Positions 34,873-46,780 of a DNA stretch of 64,000 bases are shown here, piece by piece; the stretch's first letter is position 1; each line of letters begins with the position of its first letter. The DNA is taken from assembly GCA_037157565.1 (NCBI GenBank), contig JAZHRO010000036.1, forward strand, positions 129,402,001 through 129,466,000. Direction: 5' to 3'. Origin of the DNA: Thalassia testudinum. Lineage: Eukaryota; Streptophyta; Magnoliopsida; Alismatales; Hydrocharitaceae. A program made the position numbers and the translations under genes. Below the pieces are notes generated by a model, which was given only the letters and a program-made list of their open reading frames with translations, made no database searches and was not told where the DNA came from.

Positions 34873-35879
34873 ATGAATCCTTCCACATATTACACACATT
34901 CCCGCTCTTTCCCTCCTGTTTTTAATTATCCTCAACATGACGATTATCCAAACTCGTATTGTAATCAACTATCAGTTGGTTGAGATAACTCGGATTGAGG
35001 ATATAGTTCCAGACCTCCGTGTTTAGGGTCTAACCCTGAACACTATGATTGTGATTTCTATCTTTCTTAGAGCCACATTGATTATAGATAGTCAACCTTT
35101 TATGAATAACCTAATACGATCTACAATCAAGAAGGATACATTGATCCTTACCCATCCTCTGATTACACTGCCTTTAGGTCATCACCACCTTTTGAACAAT
35201 ATGAAATGACCTATTATCAGGAAGGGTATAACGAATCTCAATTCGTTAATTCCTCTGCATTGATCCTAAACCCGTCCAACCCTAAACCAACTCATTTGGT
35301 TCAAGGTAACCAGGTTCAAGATAAGGTTTTGGCTAACTTGAGGAATATCATACAAACTTTAGAAGTTCAACCAACACCTTCCATTGAAAGATTAGAGCCC
35401 ATGATTCAGATGATTGATGATTTGAATATGTATTTGTTGGATTGGCTCCAGGATGTTAAGGATAAGAACCCGGGTGAGTTTCTACTTGGGAAGTTAGCGA
35501 AATTGAGGATGAGATTTGTGGTTGCTTTAGTTCAGTCGTGGGATGATTCCTAGGATGAACTCCCTTCAGGAGAGCCAATGTCAGAACCTGCTCAGGCACC
35601 TGTTGGGAGGGACACGTGTTACGAGGCTGACCAGATTGAATTAGAGCAACCAATTAAGGAAGATCTGATTTCTTCACCTGAGATCCTTGAGCCGGGGTAT
35701 GAGGAAATGTATGTCTCCATGGAACAGAAAGTGATGGATAATTTTGAGACGTACATTAATACGGATTTCGATTTCTTTGATTCTGATGGTGAAGATTCGA
35801 TTTGCAAAGCCTCACATGAGTTTACAGAATATGATTTTTGTGAGATGATTGAGCTTGAGGAATCTGAAAGATCATTTGA
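34873..35879 (+). pseudogene. Acidic ORF of element C, 5' part
   Basis: The first ATG after the leader (34873) opens a frame, MNPSTYYTHSRSFPP, that keeps one register to the D insertion but has in-frame stops near 34980, 35070, 35090, 35108 and at 35551-35553. Longest open pieces are 35206-35553 (NIIQTLEVQPTPSIERLEP, DDLNMYLLDWLQDVKDKN) and 35578-35943 (EEMYVSMEQKVMDNFETY, FDSDGEDSICKASHEFTEYD); the last 64 bases of the latter already belong to D. The product is Asp/Glu-rich with Tyr/Pro-rich N-terminal sequence. No retroviral enzyme or Gag motif is present. It continues in frame at 49790. Function unknown. Confidence 0.65.
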
Positions 35880-35884
35880 TAGCC

Positions 35885-37532
35885 TGTTGCACGTACGAGT
35901 TGCTACGCTAACGTGTTTGGCTTTTAAAGCCTTGTCGTTATAGCTTGAAAGTGAAGAACTCATGTTCTACAAATAAAATTTATACCGAAATTGAAATTCT
36001 GGGTCGAACACAGGAAGGCTACGTCGATCTATATTCGCAATTATATTTTTTTAGAATTTTTCTTGAAAAGCGAGGCGATGTAATTATAATGAAGCTATAA
36101 CAACAATCAGACTAAAAAAAGGGAGAGAGAGAGAAAACATGCATTCAATAATTCAAAATGTTTATACAATAAAACCAAATAGGAATTACACTAGAAAGCT
36201 GAAATCAGTTACACTAGAAAGCAGGAAAATTCTACACTAGAAAGCTGTAAAGAAGAACGGGAGAGAGAAGTTATCCTCCTCGAAGATTACTTGGAGGACT
36301 AGCTGGATGGGACGACACCTGGACGAAGGAGGATGAAGTAGAAGAACGGGAATGGGGTAGCACGTCGTCCTCCTTGCGGGATCCACTTCCAAACGGGGGA
36401 TGAAAATTTGACTTTATCTCGCGAGGAGCATCCCGGGTGTGGGACAAGCTTCTCTTGAGCTTTGGAGAGGTAGAGAAGAGAAGGAAGGGATGAAAATTTC
36501 GTGTGGAGGGGGTCTCCTTTTATAGTTGCAAGGTGTGGGGGCAATTTGGTCATTACATCTTTAAAAACATTAATTCAGGACCTTTAGTGATGGAAAAAAT
36601 CGTCGCTAAAGGTTTGAACGTGGGTGTAGTGGGTGGCATGCGCGCACCCGCTCACTTGCCCGCACGCGCACGTTCATCCATCCTCAGCCGTCCGATCACG
36701 AGATTGGACGGCTTAGATCACGCCTTCGCCCGCCTCGCTGCGTGCCCGCCCGCGAGAAATGCTGCGTCCTCGTCGTGCGTATAATAGCGCGTGGGCACTA
36801 TCAGGTGATCTGGGCCGCCCATAGTCGATCGGGTGATCGCCTTTAATCATGCACGCCCGCAGATCGCGAGTCGAACTCGCGTCCTGTGAATGGGTAACGC
36901 CTCGCGACCGCTGCGCTGCGCAGTGGAAAGTGTCGCACGGATGATTCAAGGCGCGCGCGTCCACAGCCGTTGGATCAAGATCCAACGGCGGAGAAGCGGC
37001 GCTCTGATTGAAGAAGATAAGGTGCGGCGATGCTTGAGGGTCGGTTGGATTGCTGAGATGGTACCATGTGGCACCATCTTGGCCGTCCATCTTCTGGATG
37101 ATGTAGATGGTGCCACAGTTGTCGGATTGAGTCGATTTTCACGCCGTTAGGCTACGATCGTCGATCCGAATCCATCCATGCGGTTGGATTTGTTGTTTGA
37201 AGTGCAGATTTACACCATCTTGTCCCTTGATCTTCTAGGGTTCCCCGATCACTATCTGATGCTACAGATGCCTGATTAGGGCGATCTTGGAGTCGTTGAA
37301 CTTCAATCGTCGCCCTGATCACATCTGTACGGTTGGATCTTCGATCCGAGGCTCCGATAAAAAGTTTGCCCTGTCCAAGCACATAAAAGGAAATAATTAA
37401 CCTCCATTTTATTCAAGCTACTCTAAATGCAAGATGATGCATGTTATGCAATATTTATAGCATGCAATGCAATCCTATGCTTAAGAATATGCATAAGTAG
37501 ACATCTTAAGTAGTGTAAACGTGTTTACATCA
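35885..37532 (-). repeat. 3' LTR of D (1648 bp)
   Basis: On the minus strand it starts TGATGTAAACACGTTTACAC at 37532 and ends ACGTGCAACA at 35885. It contains the tRNA-like module (36850-36920), the ACCTTTAG inverted repeat (36580-36613) and a TATA box (36518-36524). Confidence 0.93.
36518..36524 (-). promoter_or_regulatory. TATA box in D 3' LTR
   Basis: The minus strand reads CTATAAAAGGAGACC, identical to the C 5' LTR context. Confidence 0.6.
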
Positions 37533-37545
37533 TATCCCCATGCCT
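37533..37545 (-). other. 3' polypurine tract of D
   Basis: The minus strand reads AGGCATGGGGATA immediately before the LTR start. Confidence 0.85.
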
Positions 37546-38923
37546 ATCTTTTGCTAGTCCCTAGCAAAACTATATGCTATTTATAAAAGAATTAGGTTGG
37601 ATTATTTGGGCATGAGTTATTTTCAATCATTAAGAAAATGTCAACTTAGGAACTGAAGTTTCAAAGACACAACAGTGCCTGAGTATCTGCCAAAATGCAG
37701 ACCGCCTCAAGCCCTCACCATATTCAAAGAAAAATTTCTTTTTCTCTTTTTCCTCTTTTTATTTTTTTTTTGGATTTTCAAGTTTTAGGGTTAAAGAGTG
37801 ACTTTCTACGGCCATTCAACTCACCTAAGATTTGATGAGAACCCTAAATTCTAAGCATCTTATTTTGAATGTGATAGACTTGTTGACTGGCAATTAAAAT
37901 GGACTTCAGATTTCTACGCCTCTAGGTGACCTAAAAAGAATTCTGCTAAAGGTGTATCTTTACAACCGGTAGCTTTCTCCCTACTTTTATTTTTTTACGG
38001 GGTCAACACAAGGGTGAATCCAGTGTATATCTCCCCAGTTTATTCTACTTCTCCACTTCTTCCTAAGTGTTTTGGGAATTTTCAGTGCATTTATTGAGCT
38101 GGGTTCTAGACAACCAGTCGATGAGCTGTTACCACCGACAACTTGCCAGCCATACTCGTGAGGTGAGGTGTGGTTTATTTCTTTTTTTTTCTTTTCTTTT
38201 CTACTTTTCTTTTTAATATATATATTTTTTAAGTAGGTGGCTTCCCTGGTCTAAGATTTACCTAAAGGTAGCAAAAAGAGAAAGATCCAGTGACTGGGCT
38301 CTGGACAACCTACCTATGGGCTGTTACCCATGATAACTTGCCAGCCATATCACCCTAGAAGGTTCATTAGCTACCCAATTTCCGTTAGAATCGTCGAACA
38401 ACGAGTCAGTGCAAAGAAAGTGTGTAGATGCTTAAAACACAAAAATTCCCTCAAATCAGAGGGTGGGTTGATAAGTCATGTACTTATCACCCAAACTTAT
38501 TTACTCCAATTACGATAGAATTAAGATGGCAAGGACTCGAAAGAAAAATCCACATTTTAGTGGATACACGGGCTAATTAAGTCCAAAGACCTGAAGGGTC
38601 TTTGTGTTCAGATCCTAATGTAAAATTTCCTAAGATTGAAAAGTCCTAATGTCCAACTAATCCTTCCTAATTTTGATTTTTTTAATGTATAAATAAGAAG
38701 AGAAAAACATATTACATGAATTTCACAAAGCTGACCAAATGATTCAAAAATGAATCCACCCCCCCATGCCTAGCTGATGCAATGTCCTCATTGAAAAAGA
38801 GACATGAAAGAAAGGGTAGAATATGAAAGATGTGACCTAAATATGAAGCTCATATCAGCCTTGTATCATATGTACAACTGCTGAGTTTAATGCCGTCAGC
38901 TAGGCGAAGTCCAGCCAAAGAAG
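37546..38923 (-). other. 3' non-coding interior of D
   Basis: No gene seen. It matches 50480-51795 of C in inverse orientation. It includes the internal polypurine copy (minus strand, 38771-38759), the post-ORF motif (38881-38906) and two related GGCTGGCAAGTT motifs (38090-38150 and 38290-38350). Confidence 0.75.
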
Positions 38924-40694
38924 TCACAGAATGGCTAAAGCAACTATGTCTGAGACGGGTTCTGGAAGAATATGGTCAATAATAAGCTTTAGACGTTGAC
39001 CGTTGACTTTAAATGTGTTACCCGTCTTTGGGTCAGAAATCTGAACGGCTCCATTCAAAAAAATCTGGTCAATTATGAATGGGCCATTCCATTTAGATCT
39101 AAGTTTGCCAGGAAAGAGCTTAAGTTTAGAATCGAATAACCAGACCTTCTGGTTTGGCTCAAAGCTCTTGCGGGAAATCAGTTGATCATGTAGAGCTTTG
39201 GTCCGAGCCTTGTAGATCTTGGCATTCTCATAAGCATCATTTCTAAGCTCCTCCAACTCAGATAGTTGGAGTTTCCTGGTCTTCCTAGCTAAATTCAGAT
39301 CTAAATTGCATTGTTTGATCGCCCACAATGCCCTGTGTTCAATTTCTATGGGTAGATGGCATGCCATTCCATACACCAAATGGAATGGAGACATGTAGAT
39401 GGGCATTTTATATGTCGTACGGTAGGCCCAAAGAGCGTCCTCAAGCTTGTAAGTCCAATCCTTGCGATCAGGCCTAACCATTTTCTGCAGAATGTTCTTG
39501 ATCTCTTGATTGGACATCTCGGCTTGTCCATTCGTCTGGGGATGGTAAGGTGTGGAAATTCGGTGATTAACCCCGTATTTGGCCAATAAATTCTGGAATT
39601 GGGCATTAGTAAAATGAGTGCCACCATCACTGATGATAGCCCTCAGAATCCAGAACCTACTGAAGATATTTTTCTTGACAAAATCAATGACCACCTTTTG
39701 GTCATTGGTTCGGGTGGGAATCACCTCAATCCATTTGGACACATAATCAACAGCAACAAGAATGTACTGATGTCCAAATGAAGGGATAAAGGGTCCCATG
39801 AAATCGATGCCCCAAGCATCAAAAATTTCGATAGGAAGAATTGGGTTTAGGGGCATCATATCTCTCTTAGTTATGCTTCCGAGTGCCTGACATCGAGAAC
39901 ATGACCTTGAGAAATCCTGGGCATCCTTGAATAAAAACGGCCAATAGAAGCCAGATTGCAAGATTTTTGCAGCCGTCTTTTTCCCGGAGAAATGTCCACC
40001 ACACCCAGATGCATGGCAGAACTCTAGTATACTGTTGAATTCATTCTCCGGTATACATCGGCGAATAATCTGATCAGAGCCAATGCGATATAGCTCAGGG
40101 TCCTCCCAGAAGTAATATTGGGCCTCAGATTTGAGTCTATCCTGTTGTTGCTTGGTCCAATCCTGGGGGATTTGACCAACGGCCAAATAATTAACAATGT
40201 CAGCAAACCATGGGGTGTGGACACCTAAAACTGTAAGAATAGTTTCGTCCGGAAAAGTGTCAGCAATCGGAATTTCCGGACGAGAGGAATCACCTAGGAG
40301 TCTCGACAAATGATCCGCTACCACATTTTGTACCCCGATTTTATCCTTGATTTCAAGATCAAATTCTTGAAGTAGAAGAATCAAACGAATAAGCTGGGGT
40401 TTAGCATCCTTTTTGACCAAGAGATGTCTCAAGGCCGAGTGGTCGGTATAGATGATAACATGAGACCCTAAGAGATAATCCCTGAATTTTTCCAAAGAGA
40501 ACACTACAGCTAGTAATTCCTTTTCAGTAACAGTATAATTCCTCTGGGCTTCATCCAGAGTTTTACTAGCGTAGTAGATGATAGAGGGCTTTCTATCAAT
40601 TTTCTGACCCAGGACAGCCCCGACTGCATAATCAGAAGTGTCGGTCATGAACTTAAAAGGGGCTGTCCAAATTGGTGGTTGCAAAATTGGAGCA
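38924..40694 (-). pseudogene. pol: RNase H and integrase end of D pol
   Basis: An open frame of 586 codons (40684-38924) ends at the natural stop and is the best-preserved pol segment here. Counting from its first Met: RNase H motifs [14 protein letters not shown] (residues 14-27), EKELLAVVF (54-62) and YTDHSAL (79-85); integrase zinc-binding HHCC residues His224, His231, Cys262 and Cys265; catalytic triad Asp294 (GIDFMGPF), Asp353 (ISDGGTHF) and Glu389 ([11 protein letters not shown]), a D58D35E spacing; then a C-terminal region with [13 protein letters not shown]. RNase H removes the RNA template and integrase joins cDNA to the chromosome. The domain set is complete here, but it is separated from RT by K and so cannot be made as part of Pol. 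Confidence 0.92.
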
Positions 40695-40904
40695 TGATAA
40701 ACGCCAGTTTATCATCATTCTTATACAATAAAACAAACCTAGCTCTTAGGATTTTACTCTGCAAATGGGTTTTTGGGCTGCATTTAGGCATAAATTAGGT
40801 TAGGCATGCATTGCATTTTTTATTGTCTTTTTGATATGTTTTTGTGAGTGTTAGGGATGAACAGATATACAGATCCCTAAAACCCTAGCACTCAAGAAGG
40901 CAAA

Positions 40905-41660
40905 TGGTGAAGGAGAAGCTCAAACTAGCTGGAATTCAGCTTGATCCAGCTCACCACAGCTGGAACCTAGCTCACTTGAACTGGGGTTAGCTCATCCTAG
41001 CTCCATTCAGCTAATCTCAGCTGAATGGCAGCTCAAGAGAGTTCATCTTAGCTCACCCTAGCTCAAGTCAGCTCAGATCCAGCTCAACTTAGCTGAGTCT
41101 AGCTCATCTCAGCTTCCACTAGTCCACAGGGAGCCCTTGCTAGCTTACCTGAGTTGACAGGAGTTCACCCCAGCTTAGATCCAGCTACATCCAGCTCCAC
41201 TCAACTCCAGCCAGCTGAAGAAGAACTCATCCCAGCTCAGGAAGCTCAAGTCCAGCTCCCGAGGACTTAGCTTAGCTCAACTGAGTTGAGCTAAGCTACC
41301 TTAGCTGCCTCAACCAGCTTGATTCTCCCTAGGAGCACCAGACCTAGCTCACCTCAGCTCATTATGGTAGAAGCTAGCTTACTTTAGCTTGGCTTAGCAA
41401 CTAGCAAAGAACTAGCAAGCTAAGCCAGCTAGAGTAGCCCCTTGCCAGCCTCTTCAGCAGCAGCCAGCTCTAGCTCCAGCTCTAGACTTCTCCTCCTCAG
41501 CTCCTCCCTCCAAACCCTAGCTCCAACACCTTCTCCTCTACTCCACCTTTAGCTAAGCTAGCTTAGCTTAGCTTAGCTTAGCTAGCAACCAGCTCCTTGG
41601 CCATCCACCACCTTCAAATCAACCCTAGCTATCTCCACCAACTTAAGCCTACCTAAGCTA
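40905..41660. repeat. AGCT-dense tract in K
   Basis: By manual count about 50 AGCT tetranucleotides occur in 40921-41640, mostly as AGCTCA, AGCTNAG or CCAGCT, ending in a pure AGCTT tandem near 41551-41583. Chance would give about three. Confidence 0.85.
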
Positions 41661-41675
41661 GCTACCGTACTCAAG

Positions 41676-41961
41676 TTGGCACCACCTCCTAGCCATCCCT
41701 TCACCCCATTATCACCACCAAAAGACACCATAAGTTGGCACCAAAAACTACCCCTAACCACCTTTATATTGGTGCCAACTTTCAGCCCTTAATCCACCCT
41801 ACACCTACCCACATTATCCATCCTAGCCATCCACCTACCCCTCCTTCTAGAGCCCTTCTTGGCGCCAACTTAGACCCCCTTCTAGAAGCCATTTTGGTGC
41901 CAATATCAAGGGATGTCAACACCCATAACCACCCCCTAGGTGTCCCTTAAGGTGGCACCAA
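41676..41961. promoter_or_regulatory. Six TTGGYGCCAA-type sites upstream of K TATA box
   Basis: Copies at 41676-41684, 41735-41744, 41769-41778, 41859-41868, 41894-41903 and 41952-41961, in the forms TTGGCACCA(A), TTGGTGCCAA, TTGGCGCCAA and GTGGCACCAA. They lie 90-370 bp upstream of the TATA box, as expected for dyad protein-binding sites. Confidence 0.5.
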
Positions 41962-42048
41962 TTCACCTTGGCCATTGGATCCTTAACCACCTCCATCTCT
42001 TCATCTTAGCCCTCCCTTCCAAGAGTCACCTTAGCCCCCTTCCTATTC

Positions 42049-42056
42049 TATAAAAA
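42049..42056 (+). promoter_or_regulatory. TATA box in K
   Basis: TATAAAAA followed by CCCACCACC; plant TATA consensus. Confidence 0.6.
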
Positions 42057-42950
42057 CCCACCACCTACCACCATTTTGGGGCATCCTCCATTAGTGTATT
42101 TTGCTACCTATACCACCTATACCTACGGCCAAGAAGAAGGAGTAGAGAAGGAGATTAAAGGGGCACATCACCAGCCCTTTTGGTGCCTTCTTCTCCCCAC
42201 TCTCTTCAACTTGGGCCACGCCAAGGAGGAGGACTCTTCCACTTCAAGGAGGACGGACAGGCAAAGGAGAAGGACCTAGGGTGGACATCCACCCTTGGAG
42301 AGAAGCTTAGGGCACGCCCCCTTAGGGCTTGCCTTGGAGGACATCACCTTGGCAGAGCACAGCAAGGAAGGAGTTGGAGGACTCTTTTCAAGATTGGGAG
42401 CTACCAACCTTTGAGCAAGAAGCCCTCTTCTTCACCATCTATCTAGAGGATTTGTGTTTGCTTTTCTTATTTGCAATTTTCTAGTAGTAGAAGCATTCCT
42501 CTACTAGGCCTTTTTGTAAAACACTTTTTTTTCATTAATCTAGTTGCCTTCTTTGCAATTTCTTATTTGCATTTCTAATTGTTTTGTTTCTAGCATTCTT
42601 CACTCCCTCTCCCAAATTATTCTAGGCCTTCACTTGCTTAGAGTGAGCTTAGGGAGAGCTCTACTTGCCACTTAGAAGTAGTATTTTGAATTTGAAGTGT
42701 ACGTCATTTTCCCACCACAATTTCGCATGTTACCTTAATTCAAAAATAAAAAAAATGATATATTGAAAAATACCAAAAAGAAAGTTGAGATTTGTATTCC
42801 AAGCAAGAGAATCAATTTTGCAAACATTTGGCCTCCTTGGACGACCCTAGATACTCCCCTATCTAGGAATATAAATTTAAAAGCGAAGCGGATTTACGTG
42901 TTGCAACGACACTAAATTACCTAATTAACAACCGTGCATTTTCGCTATCA

Positions 42951-44100
42951 GAGCAAAAGTGACTGTCGTTTTCAGGAAATCAAATGCCTTTTGGCATGAT
43001 TCATCAAAAACAAACGGCGTTTCCTTGGCAAAAAGATTGCTCAAGGGACGAGCAACCTTCGAGAAATCCTTGATGAATCTTAGATAGAATCCCACATGGC
43101 CAAGAAATGATCGGATTTGTTTAACAGATGTGGGAGGAGGAAGTTTTGCGATAGCATCAACCTTAGCTTTATCCACTTCAATTCCCCGTTTAGAGATTAC
43201 ATGACCCAAAACGATGCCTTCTTGGGTCATGAAATGACTCTTTTCCCAGCTAAGGACCAATCGTGTTTTGATACATTGCTTAAGAATCATTTCCAGACTA
43301 GCCAAGCAAGAGTCAAATGATTCTCCGAAAATAGAGAAATCATCCACGAATACTTCCATAAACTCTCCCACCATGTCAGAAAATATGGCTTGCATACAAC
43401 TTTGAAAAGTCACAGGTGCATTGCGTAACCCGAAAGGCAACCTACAAAAAGCAAAGGTTCCGTAGGGACAGATGAAAGTAGTTTTTCCCTGATCCTCGGG
43501 ATGGATAGGAACTTGGTTGTATCCCAAGTAGCCATCAAGAAAACAGAAATACTTCTGCCTGGCTAATCTTTCCAAAATTTGATCGATGAAGGGCAGGGGA
43601 AAATGATCCTTTTTAGTGGCTGTGTTCAGCTTCCTATAATCAATACAAACCCTCCAAGAGGAAGCTGAACGAGTTGTGACAGATTCTCCTCTCTCGTTAG
43701 TCACAACAGTAATCCCGACTTTCTTCGGAACAATTTGTATAGGACTCTTACCCAGGGACTATCAGAGATTGGATAAATAATTCCTGCATCGAGCCACTTT
43801 ATGATTTCCTTTTTGACCACTTTTCACATATTTGGATTCAATCTCCTCTACATCTAGTGAGAAGGGCAGGATCTATCTTCCAAGAATATTCTATGATTAC
43901 AGTAAGATGGCTCGATCCCCCTGAGGTCATGAATGGTCCAACCAATTGCCTCCTTATGTTCCCTCAAGACCTTGATCAATTTAATCTCTTGCTCCTTTGT
44001 CAATTTAGCACTGATAATCACAGGGAGCGTCTTTTGAGGTCCTAAAAATTGATATTTCAAATTCTCAGGCAATGGTTTCAATTCAAGCTAGGGCGGGTTG
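42951..44100 (-). pseudogene. pol: Reverse transcriptase of D
   Basis: Minus strand. The pol N-terminus (44081-43854) has ELKPLPENLKYQFLG-type and HKEAIGWTIHDLRGIEPSYC sequence. A disrupted stretch around 43850-43705 contains frameshifts and stops where RRLNP...ISDSPWV would lie. The open piece 43704-42925 (its last bases are K) carries WRVCIDYRKLN, KDHFPLPFIDQILERLA, FCFLDGYLGYNQVPIHPEDQ (first catalytic Asp), YGTFAFCRLPFGLRNAP, and VFVDDFSIFG, where the DD pair is the rest of the active site. The thumb reaches RSFLGHVGFYLRFIKDFSK. RT copies the element RNA into cDNA in the particle. The copy is dead because of the frameshifts and K. Confidence 0.9.
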
Positions 44101-45090
44101 ATGATTGATGGTAAGGTAGATGCTGAAGATTCAACAAGAGGAAGAGGTTGTGAGTGAACAAAATCAATAACCTCTTCCGAAGATGGCATGTCAGCCATAG
44201 AGGGTTGCAGGTCAAATTCGTCATCTAAGGAGGAACTTTCGATTGAAGAAACCATGAAACAAGTTTCAATGTTTTCATTATCCTCATCAAGTTCCTCAAT
44301 AAATCCACAATCCTCAAATTTGTTGATCGCCTTAAAAATATCCAATTTCATTCGTTAGTCCCCAAAGGCGATTTCCATGCTACTGCTTTCACAATTAATG
44401 TTGGCCTTAGCGGTAGCCAGGAATGGATGCCCCAGAATGATGGGCATGTTCCTCAGATTATCAGGTGCATCCATGTCAAGGACAAGGAAATCTGCAGGAA
44501 AATAGAAATCCTTGACCTTAACTATAACATCTTCAATAATGCCTCGTGGATTTGTGATCGAGTGGTCCGCTAATTGTAGCGTTACTAAAGTTGGCCGAAG
44601 TTCACCTAACCCAAACTTCCCGTAAAGAGAAGTCGAAATTAGGTTGATAGATGCACCCAGATCAAAAAGTGCTCTATCAAATGTGTAATCTCCGATGACG
44701 CAAGAAATCAATGGAGCACCAGGATCTCTCTTTTTTTGAGGGAGGTAGTGCAGGATAACAGAACTAGCCTGCTCAGAGAGTACCACCTTCCTTGGAACAG
44801 ATTCTCTCGACTTACGCTTTTGTGTACATAATTCCTTTAAAAATCTTGCGTAAGCCGGTATGTGCTTGATAGCATCAAGGAGCGGGATATTGATCTCAAC
44901 ATTCTTAAATAGATTTAGAAGCTCCTCATTGCTATCAACAGACTTCTTCTTCTTTGATTTAGTTAAGGCTTTAGGAAAAGGAACATGAGTCAGATCTTTG
45001 GAATCAGGTTCCTGAGCCTTGATTTCTCCTCTAGAATTCTCCTCTCTCTCCTCAGGTTCTTCAAGATTCAAAAGATCAGAATAGTGTGGT
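44101..45090 (-). pseudogene. pol: Aspartic protease and linker of D
   Basis: Minus strand. The open frame 45071-44355 contains NEELLNLFKNVEINIPLLDA, AYARFLKELCTQKRK and the protease core YTFDRALFDLGASINLIS, with DLGAS as the active-site loop, then VKDFYFPADFLVLDMDAP and IILGHPFLATAKANINCESS. A stop (TAG for the Lys/Gln before RMKLDIFK) separates it from the acidic linker at 44351-44088, and a second stop separates that from pol. The protease would cut the Gag-Pol polyprotein. DLGAS in place of DTGA/DSGA is shared with H and E here, so it is a family trait and not a defect. Confidence 0.88.
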
Positions 45091-46780
45091 TATGGATCCT
45101 GAGTCTGCTTACTGCTCCTCAAAGTGATAGAATTTGTAGATGCATAAGAATTTGGATCTTGGGGAGGGTTAGGAAAAATTGGAGGGGCTTGATTAGCCAT
45201 TAATTGTTGATTTGCAGAAGAAGAAGAAGAGGACGAGGAGCCCTGCTCAACCACCTGAGCATGTGCATGTGGGTCCCTCTGATTTTCGTACCCATGGGCT
45301 TGGTTGCCCGAATTCATAATATTTCGCGGGTTGGGTACGAGTTGGGATGGTAGAGATCCGGGTTGACGAGAGTTAGCAATGAGCCCAGACTGCAAGTTGT
45401 CCAGCGAGGTTTTCATTTGTTGCATGAGTTGGAGCATGGATCCTTGCATCTCTACCATTTGTTGGTTCAAATTAGCTTGCCCTGTGGGTTGACGGGCATT
45501 CCAAGCTGGCTGATTGACCTGATTTAGAGGCAACTGAGTATATACTTGACCCTGACCCATTGGTTGTTGCGGAGCATAGTTGCCGGGTTAGAATTGGGTC
45601 TGTTGCCCCGTGTTTTTCCAAGAGAAGTTAGGGTGGTTTCTCCAACCTAGATTATAGGCATTAGAGTAGGGGTTGGATCTAACATTCTCTTGTACAGCAC
45701 AGACATCCTCATAGGGTGAGGATGGAGAGAAAGAAAGGGAAGGATCAGAAAAATTGGGATCAAAGGCCCCAGTTTGGAACCCGTGGGGTTCCGAAAAATG
45801 CTGACTCACAGGTTGAGCCGCATCGAGTTGATTCACGAACTACCATCCAGAAAGAGCTCGTGAAGAATGGAATCCCAAATTTTGGGATTGAGTGGATCAA
45901 GAGTTGTGCATAGAATTGCCAACCATCCACTCTTCCATTCTCTTAGTAACCAAGTCCACCTTATCAAGTTTGTTACAAATCAATTCCATATCAAATGAAT
46001 GAGAGTCATGGACTTCATTGACATTTGATCTGGGCTACTGAGACTGGTTAAATGTATCCATTGAGGCATGATTGATTGAATTCTCACTCATTTCCTCAAA
46101 TAAATCATGTGCACTATCTACATCATTATTGAGGAAATTACCTCCGCAAGAAGCATCCACATGATTTCTAAGTTGCTCAGTCAACCCATGATAGAAGATA
46201 TGCACGAGTTGCCATTTCAGCACCTCTTGGTGTGGACACCTCCGCAATAAGTCCTGGAATCATTCCCAGGCCACATGAAACTGCTCCCCTAGCCGCTTGG
46301 TGAATGTAGTGATTGCCCATCTCAAAGCATTGTTACGTTCGACTGGGAAGAATTTCTTCAGAAAGGCCGATTTCAACTCATTCCAAGTTGAAATTGGTCT
46401 TCCTATTGTCCTATACCAATGCGCGGCCTTATCTCTAAGAGAGTGGGGGAAGAGCCTCATGATCATTTGCTCCTCGTTTACGTTTTGTGCCTTGGTGGTT
46501 TGGACCAAAGTGGTCAAGCCCTCCAAGTGCTGAAACGAATCTTCGGAGCCAAGCCCATGATAATGTTTAATCAGGCTTAACACCTGGGGCTTGATTTCTA
46601 CGTCACCGGATGGAATCTGGACACTGGGACGTTCCCCGTAATTTGAAGGATCAGAAAAATCCTTCAAGGGCTAAGCACCCTACCTTCTCTAGAACCATTC
46701 CTACATTCTCTGCATTTGTTCCAGTTGCCTTCGAAATTCTTCCTATGGATTTCAGGTAAAGGAGGCTATTGGTCGGCCAT
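45091..46780 (-). pseudogene. gag: gag of D, with several stops
   Basis: The likely start is at 46780 on the minus strand (MADQ then a stop). From 46667 the frame is recognisable: VLSLIKHYHGLGSEDSFQHL, RLFPHSLRDKAAHWYRTIG, STWNELKSAFLKKFFPVE and NALRWAITTF, then (46247-46035) CPHQEVLKWQLVHIFYHGL and HVDASCGGNFL. The C-terminal half includes YNLGWRNHPNFSWKN (about 45620), a Gln-rich coiled-coil-like region (NQQMVEMQGSMLQLMQQMK) and a Ser run. Stops occur at about 46260, 46035, 45910 and 45590, plus a frameshift near 46690. It is closely related to E gag and more distantly to H gag. Confidence 0.88.

Larger units (their letters stand above)
40695..42950 (+). mobile_element. K: solo LTR inside D pol
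   Basis: 2256 bp with TG...CA ends and perfect TSD GAGCA (40690-40694, 42951-42955). The pol frame of D is restored when K and one TSD are removed. It starts with an inverted repeat, TGATAAACGCCAGTTTATCA. It has a TATA box at 42049-42056 on the plus strand, which suggests plus orientation. No PBS, coding domain or second LTR is present, so this is a solo LTR left by recombination. Its family is not otherwise represented in the window. Confidence 0.85.

Noticed and set aside
40695..42950. K as a DNA transposon or MITE because of its terminal inverted repeat
   Set aside because: The hairpin is only at one end; the ends are TG...CA with a 5-bp TSD, and a TATA box and LTR-like end sequence are present, all typical of an LTR.
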